Source of the DNA: Pseudomonadota bacterium
GTDB taxonomy: Bacteria; Desulfobacterota; Desulfobaccia; Desulfobaccales; 0-14-0-80-60-11
DNA: 5,142 nucleotides
Assembly: GCA_018897875.1 (NCBI GenBank)
Contig: JAHIKF010000191.1
Location: forward strand, 1-5,142
Reading direction: 5' to 3'
Shown: positions 1 to 5,142 of the stretch, in pieces
Layout: each line of letters starts with the position of its first letter
How positions within the stretch are numbered: position 1 is the stretch's first letter
Program-made: the position numbers and the translations under genes
The notes under the pieces: generated by a model
What the model was told of the DNA's origin: nothing
The model's input: the letters and a program-made list of their open reading frames with translations, nothing else
Databases searched by the model: none

Positions 1-14
1 AAAGGAAACTCATG
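1..14 (+). promoter_or_regulatory. Possible Shine-Dalgarno and ATG in a different frame from the tadB ORF
   Basis: AAAGGA at 1-6 stands five bases ahead of ATG 12-14, a good ribosome-binding arrangement. The frame it opens has only 25 codons (stop TGA 87-89) and overlaps the start of the tadB-like ORF in another frame. It could be the true tadB start followed by a one-base frameshift, a short leader peptide, or chance inside a longer upstream tadB frame. The window begins here, so the case cannot be closed. Confidence 0.3.
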
Positions 15-72
15 ATCATTTTGTCAAACAGTCTGTCTCGGTGCCCCTGTTGTCACCGGATCAACGATCCAG

Positions 73-705
73 ATGACATTAATTTATGACACAGTAGTAT
101 TAATTGCCCTGGTAGCGGGGACCATCCCCTTTTTCTTCTTATCTATCAAGAAAAAGCAGCGAACCAGCCTGGTCGAAAGACAGATGCCGGATGTGATGGA
201 ATTATTGGCCCGGTCTTTGCGGGCCGGCCACACCCTGCCCTCGGCCATGGAACTGGCAGGCAAGGAGACTCCTGACCCCCTGGGAACCGAATTGCGGACA
301 GCCTATGAAGAACAACGCCTGGGCCTCAGCTTGAGTGAAGCCTTGCGCCATGTGGTGGACCGGGTAGCCAGCCGAGATTTTCGCTATTTTGTCACCGCGG
401 TGCTCATCCAGACCGAAACCGGTGGCAACCTTGCCGAAATCATGGAGAAAATCGGCTATCTCATCCGCGACCGCCTCCGGGTCAAAGCCAAAATACGGGG
501 GCTGACCGCCGAAGGACGCCTGTCGGCTCTCATATTAGGCATCTTGCCCTTTGCCATGTTCGTAATTCTTTATTTCCTTCACAAGAAATATGTGATGACG
601 CTTTTCGTCGATCCCTGGGGGAAAAAGTTGTTGGTGGTGGGCCTGATTGCCATGACCCTGGGGATTTTGAGCATGCGCAAAATTATCAATAACATCAGGG
701 TCTAA
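73..705 (+). CDS. tadB: TadB-like Flp pilus assembly platform protein (type II secretion F domain), short at N-terminus
   Basis: Inner-membrane platform protein of the Tad/Flp pilus machine, expected to work with TadC and the TadA/CpaF ATPase. The 210-residue product has a membrane segment at about 7-23 followed by a basic stretch (KKKQR). A T2SSF domain spans about 38-165 with family-typical motifs: LARSLRAGHTLPSA (45-58), ETGGNLAEIM (115-124) and AEGRLSA (146-152). Two further membrane segments lie at about 151-170 and 185-201, and the protein ends MRKI...IRV as TadB proteins often do. Full TadB proteins are usually near 300 residues, with about 100 residues ahead of the segment that starts this one, so the N-terminal part is missing or out of frame. 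ATG 73 has only a weak ribosome site. The frame runs open upstream to a stop at 13-15, and the upstream codons still look TadB-like, so the real gene may be frameshifted (see findings). It lies 11 bases before tadC. The family call is strong; the start is uncertain. Confidence 0.85.
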   Translation: MTLIYDTVVLIALVAGTIPFFFLSIKKKQRTSLVERQMPDVMELLARSLRAGHTLPSAMELAGKETPDPLGTELRTAYEEQRLGLSLSEALRHVVDRVASRDFRYFVTAVLIQTETGGNLAEIMEKIGYLIRDRLRVKAKIRGLTAEGRLSALILGILPFAMFVILYFLHKKYVMTLFVDPWGKKLLVVGLIAMTLGILSMRKIINNIRV

Positions 706-719
706 AAGGAAAAAATATG
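706..719 (+). promoter_or_regulatory. Ribosome-binding site of tadC, overlapping the end of tadB
   Basis: AAGGA at 706-710 directly follows the tadB stop codon (TAA 703-705) and lies six bases ahead of ATG 717. Ribosomes ending on tadB would finish almost on the tadC initiation site, which supports co-transcription and probable translational coupling. It also fixes the tadC start. Confidence 0.7.
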
Positions 720-1664
720 GGCGGCATCTATTTATTGCTCTGGGTAGCGGTTTTCCTGGCTGCGGTCCTGCTCACGTATGGCGCCTCGATGGCTTACGAC
801 AATCGCCAGAAACTGAAAAAGCGGATGAATGAGGTCGAGGCCGCACCCGCCGTTGCAATCTTCCACCAGCAGGAAGCCTTCAACCCTAAGATAAAGCGGA
901 TCATGGCCTGGTTTTCTTCTTTCGGCAAGTTTTCCCTGAAAAACACGGAAGAAACCACTATACAGAAAATGTTAATCCATGCCAATTTTCGCAATCCCAC
1001 CGCCCTCACCATCTTTTATGGGTTTAAGGGGTTGATGGCCTTGGTGCTGCCCATACCCGTTATTCTCTTCTTTATTGTGCGGGGACAACTTACCCTGGTG
1101 CCTTTACTCGTAACCGTCGTCATCGGGTACATCGGCTATTCCTTGCCCCAGTACCTGTTGGGCAGGTTGGTTCGCAGGCGCCAGGATAAGATAGATAGGG
1201 CCCTCCCCGATGTCATCGATCTCTTTATCATCTGCATGGAGGCCGGCCTGTCCCTCCAGCCCACCCTTAACCGGGTATCCGATGAGATCCGCGACGTGTG
1301 CCAGGAATTCTACCAGGAACTCCAGATTACCGCCGGCGAGATGCGCACCGGCATCACCCGGGATACCGCGCTGAGGAACCTCGGTAAACGGACCGGGGTG
1401 GAAAGTTTGCAGTCGCTGGTGACCCTTATGATCCAGTCCGAAAAACTTGGTACCAGCCTGGCCCAGTCGTTACGCGCCCATGCTGATTTTTCCCGGGTGC
1501 AGCGCACCCTGAGGGCCGAAGAAATGGCCCAAAAATTGCCGGTTAAGATTGTGGTCCCCCTGGTATTTTTCATCCTGCCGGCAATGTTCATCGTCATTAT
1601 CGGCCCCGGAGCCATTCAGATGGGAAAAACCCTCATCCCCCTACTTTATGGCACGGTGATTTAA
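717..1664 (+). CDS. tadC: TadC-like Flp pilus assembly platform protein (type II secretion F domain)
   Basis: Second inner-membrane platform protein of the Tad pilus machine, expected to pair with TadB. The 315-residue length is normal for TadC. An N-terminal membrane segment lies at about 4-21, then a soluble charged stretch (about 27-95), and a pair of membrane segments at about 104-121 and 126-145. The T2SSF domain spans about 160-291, starting at RALPDVIDLFIICMEAGLSL (161-180) and including SEKLGTSLAQSLR (241-253). The final segment, about 277-297, follows AQKLPVKIVVPLVFFILPAM and ends in a GPG turn, as is usual in TadC. The start at ATG 717 is supported by a strong ribosome site. It follows the tadB-like gene closely and precedes the TadE/G-like gene by 85 bases. 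No tadD gene lies between them, unlike in many tad loci. The sequence looks intact. Confidence 0.93.
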   Translation: MGGIYLLLWVAVFLAAVLLTYGASMAYDNRQKLKKRMNEVEAAPAVAIFHQQEAFNPKIKRIMAWFSSFGKFSLKNTEETTIQKMLIHANFRNPTALTIFYGFKGLMALVLPIPVILFFIVRGQLTLVPLLVTVVIGYIGYSLPQYLLGRLVRRRQDKIDRALPDVIDLFIICMEAGLSLQPTLNRVSDEIRDVCQEFYQELQITAGEMRTGITRDTALRNLGKRTGVESLQSLVTLMIQSEKLGTSLAQSLRAHADFSRVQRTLRAEEMAQKLPVKIVVPLVFFILPAMFIVIIGPGAIQMGKTLIPLLYGTVI

Positions 1665-1669
1665 ACTGG

Positions 1670-1699
1670 TTGACGAAGATGTTGCCTGGTGCAGATAAG
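1670..1699 (+). promoter_or_regulatory. Weak sigma70-like promoter candidate ahead of the TadE/G-like gene
   Basis: TTGACG (1670-1675) is followed at 18 bases by GATAAG (1694-1699), which matches a -10 box at four of six positions. The pair sits in the 85-base gap between tadC and the TadE/G-like gene and could give that gene its own transcript. The match is poor enough to arise by chance. Confidence 0.18.
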
Positions 1700-1734
1700 C
1701 AGAAAAGTTCCCAAGAGATGCAGCGGCTTTTCTG

Positions 1735-1752
1735 AAGGAGGACAAGGAGATG
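1735..1752 (+). promoter_or_regulatory. Strong double Shine-Dalgarno of the TadE/G-like gene
   Basis: AAGGAGGA (1735-1742) lies seven bases before ATG 1750 and is an almost perfect anti-16S match. A second AAGGAG (1744-1749) abuts the ATG and is too close to act. This fixes the start at 1750 and suggests efficient translation. Confidence 0.75.
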
Positions 1753-2910
1753 AATCGCCAAAAACGGCCTTCGGGCAAGAAGTCCCTCTCACCCACGCGG
1801 AAGCGGTGGCTGGCGCGGTCCCGGGACGAATCAGGGAGCGTCGCGGTTATCACGGCTATTTGCCTGGTATTCCTGGTGGGCTTTGTGGCCTTGGTGCTGG
1901 ATGTGGGCCACCTCTATGCGGTGCGCAGCGAGTTGCAAAACGCCGCGGATGCCGCCGCCCTGGCGGGGGCCCGGGCCCTGTTTCCCATAAGCGGCTACCC
2001 CGATGCCACCTTGATCCCGTTAACCGACCCACCCTATTGCTCCCTGGCCGTCAGCGCCGGCCGGGCCGCGGCCGCGAGCAACCAGGCCGGCGGCGTCGCC
2101 AACCTGGCCACCGCCCCCGCCGATGTCCAGACCGGCATTTGGAATTGGGACGCTAAGAACTTCACTCCCGATGCCACCCCGTCCTATAACATCAATAGCG
2201 TCGAGGCCACGGTCCGCCGGGATTCGGTGGCCAACCAGCCGGTGGGCTCCTGGTTCGCCTACATCCTCGGGGTCGAATCGACGCCGGTGAACGCCCTGTC
2301 CGTGGCCGCAGTGGGTTACATCAAACAACCCACCGGGAAAATCTTACCCATTTGGATACCAACGGATATTTGGGATATGCTGCCCGATGATAATACCATC
2401 AAGGCTTCCCCTGACCCGGGGGACATGTTCGCCTGGTGCGCGCCGGTTCCCGAGTCCGCCAACGCCAGCTATGTCAAGGACGCCATCAAGGGGGATGCTA
2501 CCAACCTCCCCGCTATCTCGGAGGTTGTCAACCTCAATAACGGCGTCCTGGGGTCGGCTCATCAGGCTATTCAACGCAATATCAACGCGGCTCCTGCCAC
2601 CGATTATTGCTACCCCGACGGTACCCCAATCGTTGGATGGCTTACCGGCATTATGACCGGAAACCGCCTGAATGCGGACGGGAGCGAGTACCACCCCCCT
2701 GATGGCACGCCCCTGGATATCAAAATGAACAAACAGGGAAACGTCGGCAATATAGAGCCCGTGATCGTAACCAACGTCGTAAATTCCAAGGGTGGCTGGT
2801 CCATCGAGTTTGTGAAGCTGAATATCGGGGCCAAGTTTGTCTGGCCGGGAGCCTCCCCCGGCGGGCCGGCAAGCCAGATCTTCGCTACCCAGCCCGTAAT
2901 CGTGAAGTAA
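1750..2910 (+). CDS. TadE/TadG-like Flp pilus-assembly protein, single membrane anchor with large extracytoplasmic part
   Basis: Probable Tad-locus envelope protein or minor pilin. The 386-residue product begins with a basic tail (1-26). The TadE/G N-terminal module follows at about 27-77: ESGSVAVITAICLVFLVGFV, the membrane segment (about 31-53), then DVGHLYAVRSELQNAADAAA and LAGARAL. In this family the segment DxG..Y..R..LQNAADAAALAGA is the hallmark, and it is present. Residues about 150-190 (EATVRRDSV, then WFAYILGV, then VNALSVAAVGY) match the conserved second block of these proteins. The remaining C-terminal half (about 195-386) is rich in P, N, G and D, has two cysteines (230 and 287), and shows no motif I recognise. 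I see no von Willebrand A metal site (DxSxS) such as occurs in classical TadG. The membrane segment should orient the bulk outside the cytoplasm. It follows tadC and is probably in the same operon. TadG versus TadE cannot be decided, so no symbol is given. Confidence 0.85.
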   Translation: MNRQKRPSGKKSLSPTRKRWLARSRDESGSVAVITAICLVFLVGFVALVLDVGHLYAVRSELQNAADAAALAGARALFPISGYPDATLIPLTDPPYCSLAVSAGRAAAASNQAGGVANLATAPADVQTGIWNWDAKNFTPDATPSYNINSVEATVRRDSVANQPVGSWFAYILGVESTPVNALSVAAVGYIKQPTGKILPIWIPTDIWDMLPDDNTIKASPDPGDMFAWCAPVPESANASYVKDAIKGDATNLPAISEVVNLNNGVLGSAHQAIQRNINAAPATDYCYPDGTPIVGWLTGIMTGNRLNADGSEYHPPDGTPLDIKMNKQGNVGNIEPVIVTNVVNSKGGWSIEFVKLNIGAKFVWPGASPGGPASQIFATQPVIVK

Positions 2911-2912
2911 AC

Positions 2913-2989
2913 CCGCCAGCCCCCGACAAGGTGTAGCCCGGAGGACAGGCAGACCCCCCCCCTCGTCGGGGGGAAATCCAGGGTGGCGG
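2913..2989. repeat. GC-rich imperfect palindrome (REP-like) with a C9 tract
   Basis: Nested inverted repeats fill the gap between the TadE/G-like gene and the next gene. CCGCCA (2913-2918) pairs with TGGCGG (2984-2989). CCCCCGACAAGG (2920-2931) pairs with CCTCGTCGGGGG (2961-2972) with one mismatch. Inside is an alternative tight hairpin, C6 (2957-2962) and G6 (2968-2973) around TCGTC. GCCCGGA (2936-2942) also faces TCCAGGG (2977-2983). No T-run follows on either strand, so this is not a standard intrinsic terminator. It resembles dispersed REP-type intergenic palindromes, which can stabilise upstream mRNA or attenuate transcription. Being a member of such a family is inference. Confidence 0.55.
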
Positions 2990-2995
2990 CACATC

Positions 2996-3664
2996 ATGTT
3001 TCAGAACCTGTGGATTCCGTTGATCACTCAGCCAGGGGTCGCTGACCTCCTGGCGTTGTCTGGTTGCGTGGGCATATACCTGTACCTATGGTCCGGGAGG
3101 TTACGTCCGCCAACCGATGACCAGGTACGGGGTCTGGGCCTCTTCGTTTCCACCTTCAGCCTGGGGAATATGCTCCTGGCCGTCATCTTTAATGTAAGTC
3201 TCAACTTCCTCTGGCTGGAAATTCCTTATCTGCACCCTGGCCATACCATTGCGGCTGAACCTGGCCTGAACTCCCCCAAATCCGGCTTAATCAAATCCAG
3301 GCTTCATTCTGCCAGCCTTCACCAACCACGCCCCACAACCGGGAAACGAGGTCCCAAGAAAGAGGATTTATCAACGCACAACTGGAAAATCATAAAAATA
3401 TGGGAGGGGGCCGAGTCGCGACAAACTGAAACCTTTTCCGTCCCCTCCTCAAAATGGGCGATTGATTGGATTACGGCGCCCAAGGATGGAAGCCCCGGTA
3501 ATTTTGCAGTTAAAGTCTACAGTGCAGATGGAAATCTGGTTCAACTTACCACCAATGAAAGGGGGCCGGACAAGGGGAGTATTTTCTTAAATAGGCCAGG
3601 AAAGTATTATCTCATGATTACTTCAACCCGAAAATATAAGGTTGTCGTTAAGGTAACAAATTAA
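2996..3664 (+). CDS. Uncharacterised protein: two membrane segments plus C-terminal beta-rich domain
   Basis: I do not recognise a named family. The 222-residue product has two hydrophobic segments, about 16-33 (ADLLALSGCVGIYLYLW) and about 47-76. A basic, proline-rich linker follows (about 90-125; many K, R, P and S). The C-terminal domain (about 128-222) shows alternating strand-like patterns: ETFSVPSSKWAIDWITAP, NFAVKVYSADGNLVQL, then GSIFLNRPGKYYLMITSTRK and YKVVVKV. The W.I.W, then G.F...VY...G.LV, then PGKYYL.I pattern is like small beta-sandwich domains found in exported or lipoprotein-type proteins. So the C-terminal part is probably outside the cytoplasm, though two segments would leave both ends on the same side. 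The ribosome site (GGGTGG at 2981-2986) is modest. The C-terminal half is visibly more AT-rich than the Tad genes, which could reflect a separate origin. It is 85 bases after the TadE/G-like gene, but the palindrome between them makes operon membership uncertain. Confidence 0.6.
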   Translation: MFQNLWIPLITQPGVADLLALSGCVGIYLYLWSGRLRPPTDDQVRGLGLFVSTFSLGNMLLAVIFNVSLNFLWLEIPYLHPGHTIAAEPGLNSPKSGLIKSRLHSASLHQPRPTTGKRGPKKEDLSTHNWKIIKIWEGAESRQTETFSVPSSKWAIDWITAPKDGSPGNFAVKVYSADGNLVQLTTNERGPDKGSIFLNRPGKYYLMITSTRKYKVVVKVTN

Positions 3665-3676
3665 CTGGATGCGCCG

Positions 3677-3706
3677 TGACCTGCTTGACCTGCCCCCGTT
3701 TTGGGG
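3677..3706. repeat. Tandem 9-bp repeat next to a small C/G hairpin
   Basis: TGACCTGCT (3677-3685) is followed directly by TGACCTGCC (3686-3694), eight of nine bases identical. The second copy runs into CCCC-GTTTT-GGGG (3694-3706), a four-pair hairpin. It lies just past the stop of the 2996-3664 gene and at the 3' side of the minus-strand gene remnant. The hairpin is too weak to call a terminator. A string such as TGACCTGCCCCCGTTTT also looks like a transposon end, but no partner copy or transposase belonging to it is visible. Confidence 0.35.
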
Positions 3707-3770
3707 ATCATTTGAAATGCTAGAATCCCGGCCATTGCCCCCTTTGAGGCGCGAACCCCAACACAGTGAG

Positions 3771-3884
3771 TCATTTTTTTGCGGCTACTTGGCCGGCAAT
3801 GGTTTCCGCCAAGGTCTTTCGGTCGGTATCTCCCAGATAAAGAAACAGCACCACCAGATTGGTGAGGGCATCAATATAATCAGT
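3771..3884 (-). pseudogene. 3' remnant of an unknown gene interrupted by the IS element
   Basis: Reading the minus strand from the outer edge of the left inverted repeat (3884) gives 37 codons and a TGA stop (3773-3771). The peptide begins TDYIDALTNLVVLFLYLGDT and continues DRKTLAETIAGQVAAKK. Its composition is that of a real protein: an amphipathic or hydrophobic helix followed by a charged helix and a lysine-rich end. Codon use is ordinary (CTG, GCC, ACC, GGC). The frame continues into the IS end but changes character there, so the upstream part was presumably separated by the insertion and should lie past base 5142. Too little remains to name the family. Nothing else was found between 3665 and 3770 apart from the small repeats. 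Confidence 0.5.
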
Positions 3885-3897
3885 CACTGCTGTCCGG
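3885..3897 (+). repeat. Left terminal inverted repeat of the IS
   Basis: CACTGCTGTCCGG, the exact reverse complement of 5130-5142. It lies five bases past the transposase stop codon, as expected for the 3' end of an IS4 element. Similarity fades after this point (CACGC inside the left end against TAGAA inside the right). Confidence 0.88.
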
Positions 3898-3901
3898 CAC
3901 G

Positions 3902-5007
3902 CTAATTGAATAGCAAAGGTTGTCGGTTATCAGGTGGTTGAGGGCAGAGCATGGCCCACAAGTCCATGCGCTCCAGGAGCATAGTTTGCGCCAGGCGGGT
4001 AAGTTCCAGGAGTCCCCAGCCCGTTTTGCTTTTAAATTTGAGCCAAACCAGGAGCAAGTAAGCGATCAAGGCGGTCCAGATTTGGATGAGCACGGCATTC
4101 TTGGAGGTCCCGTAAAAAGCCTTGATCTTCAAGTTTTGCTTGATCCACTTGAAAAAGAGTTCAATCTGCCAGCGGCGGCGATAGAGTTCGGCTACCTCCA
4201 GGGCGGACAGGTCCAGGCGGTTGGTTAAAAAGGCATATTCCTGGCCGGTCTCCGGGTCTCGGTAATGGACCCGGCGCAGAAGCTCGGGGTAACAGGCCTG
4301 CCCTTGAGGGGAACTCAACCGGATAATCTGGTCGGCCAGGACCGGGCCGGAAGCCGCCCGGTCCTGGATCACCTCATAGCAGGAGTTGGTCTTGAGCCGG
4401 GTCACGAACCAGACGCCGCCTTGGTGCAGGCGATAAAGCCAGGCATAATCCAGATAGGCCCGGTCAAAGATCAACAGATCGTCCGGATTGAAGTGCAGGT
4501 CTTGGACAGCCCGGCGGTCATGAGTCTTGCCGTCGGTGACGAGGACGCATTGGGGCAGCATCCCGGTCAAGACGGTGTGGAGTTTGATGGCCCCCTTGCG
4601 GGTCCGAAACTTGGCCCAGGGAAAGACGCTGGCGCAGAGGTCGATGGTAGTGGAATCGATGATTTTGATCTTCGGCGCCTCCTGAGGCTGGGTGGCCAAT
4701 TCGGCGGAGAGCCGCTCGTACAGCTTATAATAGGTCTTTTCAAAGATGACGGCGGGGCGCTGCTGATTGGCGTCGGCCAGGGTAGAGCGCTTCACCGTGG
4801 TAAGGCCCAAATATAGCATTTGCGGACTTGCTGATTGACACTGAACACCAGGTCCCGTAGACTTTTGCGGCCGCTCCACTGGCCGAAGAGCATGGCCCCC
4901 AGGTGCGACCAATAGGTGAATTTTCGCGGTTTCGCCCCCTGCCAGGCATGGCTGTCCACCAGGTGATCGAAAACATGTCTCGGTATGAGTTGTAGTAATT
5001 GACCCAT
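3902..5007 (-). pseudogene. IS4-family DDE transposase, split by an apparent one-base frameshift
   Basis: Catalyses cut-and-paste transposition of the surrounding IS. The catalytic part is an open frame from 4912 to 3902. In its 336-residue translation the DDE residues are D86 (in IIDSTTIDL), D150 (in LIFDRAYLDY) and E251. E251 sits in Y244-R247-E251-K258, an exact Y(2)R(3)E(6)K IS4 signature. The N-terminal part is in another frame, 5007 to 4792: MGQLLQLIPRHVFDHLVD, later FTYWSHLGAMLFGQWSGRKS and LRDLVFSVNQQVRKCY, like DUF4372. It then runs off into IWALPR and a stop. Homology resumes in the other frame at YLGLTTVKRSTLADANQQR. Restoring one base between 4812 and 4813 would give KCYHLGLTTVKRSTLADAN, the expected family sequence, and a protein of about 369 residues. 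The first residues of the 4912 frame are therefore not real. A true deletion, a sequencing error, or less likely a programmed -1 shift could explain it. ATG 5007 has no close ribosome site, so the start is uncertain. Confidence 0.82.
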
Positions 5008-5070
5008 GAGTGTGCTACAATGCCCCCTAGCCCCATAACTCCTTTCAATGTTTATGTTTTCGGCTAAAGC

Positions 5071-5079
5071 ATTATAACA
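5071..5079 (-). promoter_or_regulatory. Extended -10 promoter of the IS transposase
   Basis: On the minus strand this reads TGTTATAAT: a perfect TATAAT with the TGn extension. It lies about 63 bases upstream of ATG 5007, inside the right end of the IS. No good -35 hexamer stands 16-18 bases further up, which the extended -10 would compensate. Position and strand suit transposase transcription. Confidence 0.5.
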
Positions 5080-5129
5080 TTGATTGGCTGTGTTGGGGCT
5101 GTTTTACTTGCTATCTCAAGTAATTTCTA

Positions 5130-5142
5130 CCGGACAGCAGTG
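5130..5142 (-). repeat. Right terminal inverted repeat of the IS
   Basis: CCGGACAGCAGTG, the exact reverse complement of 3885-3897, ending at the last base of the window. It marks the 5' (promoter) side of the transposase. Confidence 0.85.

Larger units (their letters stand above)
3885..5142 (-). mobile_element. IS4-family insertion sequence, complete between its inverted repeats (1258 bp)
   Basis: The element is bounded by perfect 13-bp terminal inverted repeats and carries one transposase gene on the minus strand that fills nearly all of it. Length, single ORF, YREK signature and an N-terminal DUF4372-like region place it in IS4, near groups whose transposases have that N-terminal domain. 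The right inverted repeat ends exactly at the last base of the window, so a longer repeat and the right copy of the target duplication cannot be seen. The bases outside the left end read ATAATCAGT (3876-3884) and would be the candidate duplicated target. The transposase frame is broken, so this copy may be inactive on its own, though an intact relative elsewhere could move it. Confidence 0.85.

Noticed and set aside
1689..2156. Plus-strand ORF of 155 codons rich in R, G and P
   Set aside because: It overlaps the TadE/G-like gene in another frame; the composition is that of an out-of-frame reading of GC-rich DNA.
2344..2997. Minus-strand ORF of 217 codons
   Set aside because: It is antisense to the TadE/G-like gene and the palindrome, with no family motifs and no ribosome site. 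The plus strand carries the recognisable protein.
3694..3713. Intrinsic terminator after the 2996-3664 gene
   Set aside because: The stem is only four pairs and is followed by GATCATTTG rather than a T-run.
3732..3802. 8-bp inverted repeat CCATTGCC / GGCAATGG
   Set aside because: It is short, with a spacer of about 55 bases and no link to any gene boundary; easily chance.
3669..3905. Plus-strand ORF of 78 codons
   Set aside because: It crosses the left IS boundary, lies opposite the minus-strand gene remnant, has no ribosome site and has an unnatural composition.
4265..4816. Plus-strand ORF of 183 codons inside the IS
   Set aside because: It is the antisense of the transposase catalytic region, which has full DDE and YREK motifs on the minus strand.
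4740..5048. Minus-strand ORF starting at 5048 in a third frame, with AAGGAG close by
   Set aside because: Its translation does not resemble a transposase N-terminus, whereas the frame starting at 5007 does. The AAGGAG may be a remnant of the original ribosome site.
1..5142. CRISPR array, tRNA or rRNA genes
   Set aside because: No regularly spaced repeats, cloverleaf-like segments or rRNA motifs were seen on either strand.

Overview
This is a bacterial chromosomal window with two parts. The left part (about 1-3664, + strand) is a piece of a Tad/Flp-type pilus (type IVc, tight adherence) secretion locus. The right part (about 3771-5142, - strand) is an IS4-family insertion sequence that has landed in the 3' part of another gene. 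The Tad protein style and the moderately high GC, with many GCC/GGC codons, would suit a Desulfobacterota (former Deltaproteobacteria) or similar Gram-negative. That placement is only an impression, because no taxonomic marker is present.

Tad region: a TadB-like inner-membrane platform protein (73-705, N-terminus short or frameshifted) is followed after 11 bases by tadC (717-1664). After an 85-base gap comes a TadE/TadG-like protein (1750-2910) with one N-terminal membrane anchor and a large extracytoplasmic part. TadB and TadC would form the inner-membrane platform on which a TadA/CpaF ATPase (not in the window) drives pilus assembly. The TadE/G-like protein is a probable minor pilin or envelope component. 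Next lies a 77-base GC-rich imperfect palindrome with a C9 tract (2913-2989). It is followed by a protein I do not recognise as a named family (2996-3664), with two predicted membrane segments and a beta-rich C-terminal domain.

Right region: the insertion sequence runs from 3885 to 5142 (1258 bp) and is bounded by perfect 13-bp terminal inverted repeats. Its transposase has the DDE residues and the Y(2)R(3)E(6)K signature of IS4, but it is split into two frames by an apparent single missing base near 4812/4813. Outside the left inverted repeat, 37 codons of a minus-strand gene remain (3884-3771), so the element apparently interrupted that gene. The rest of the gene should lie beyond the right edge of the window.

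I do not see a convincing previously undescribed system. The points most worth checking are the two apparent single-base frameshifts (tadB 5' end, transposase), the interrupted gene, the palindrome, and the uncharacterised protein downstream of the TadE/G-like gene.
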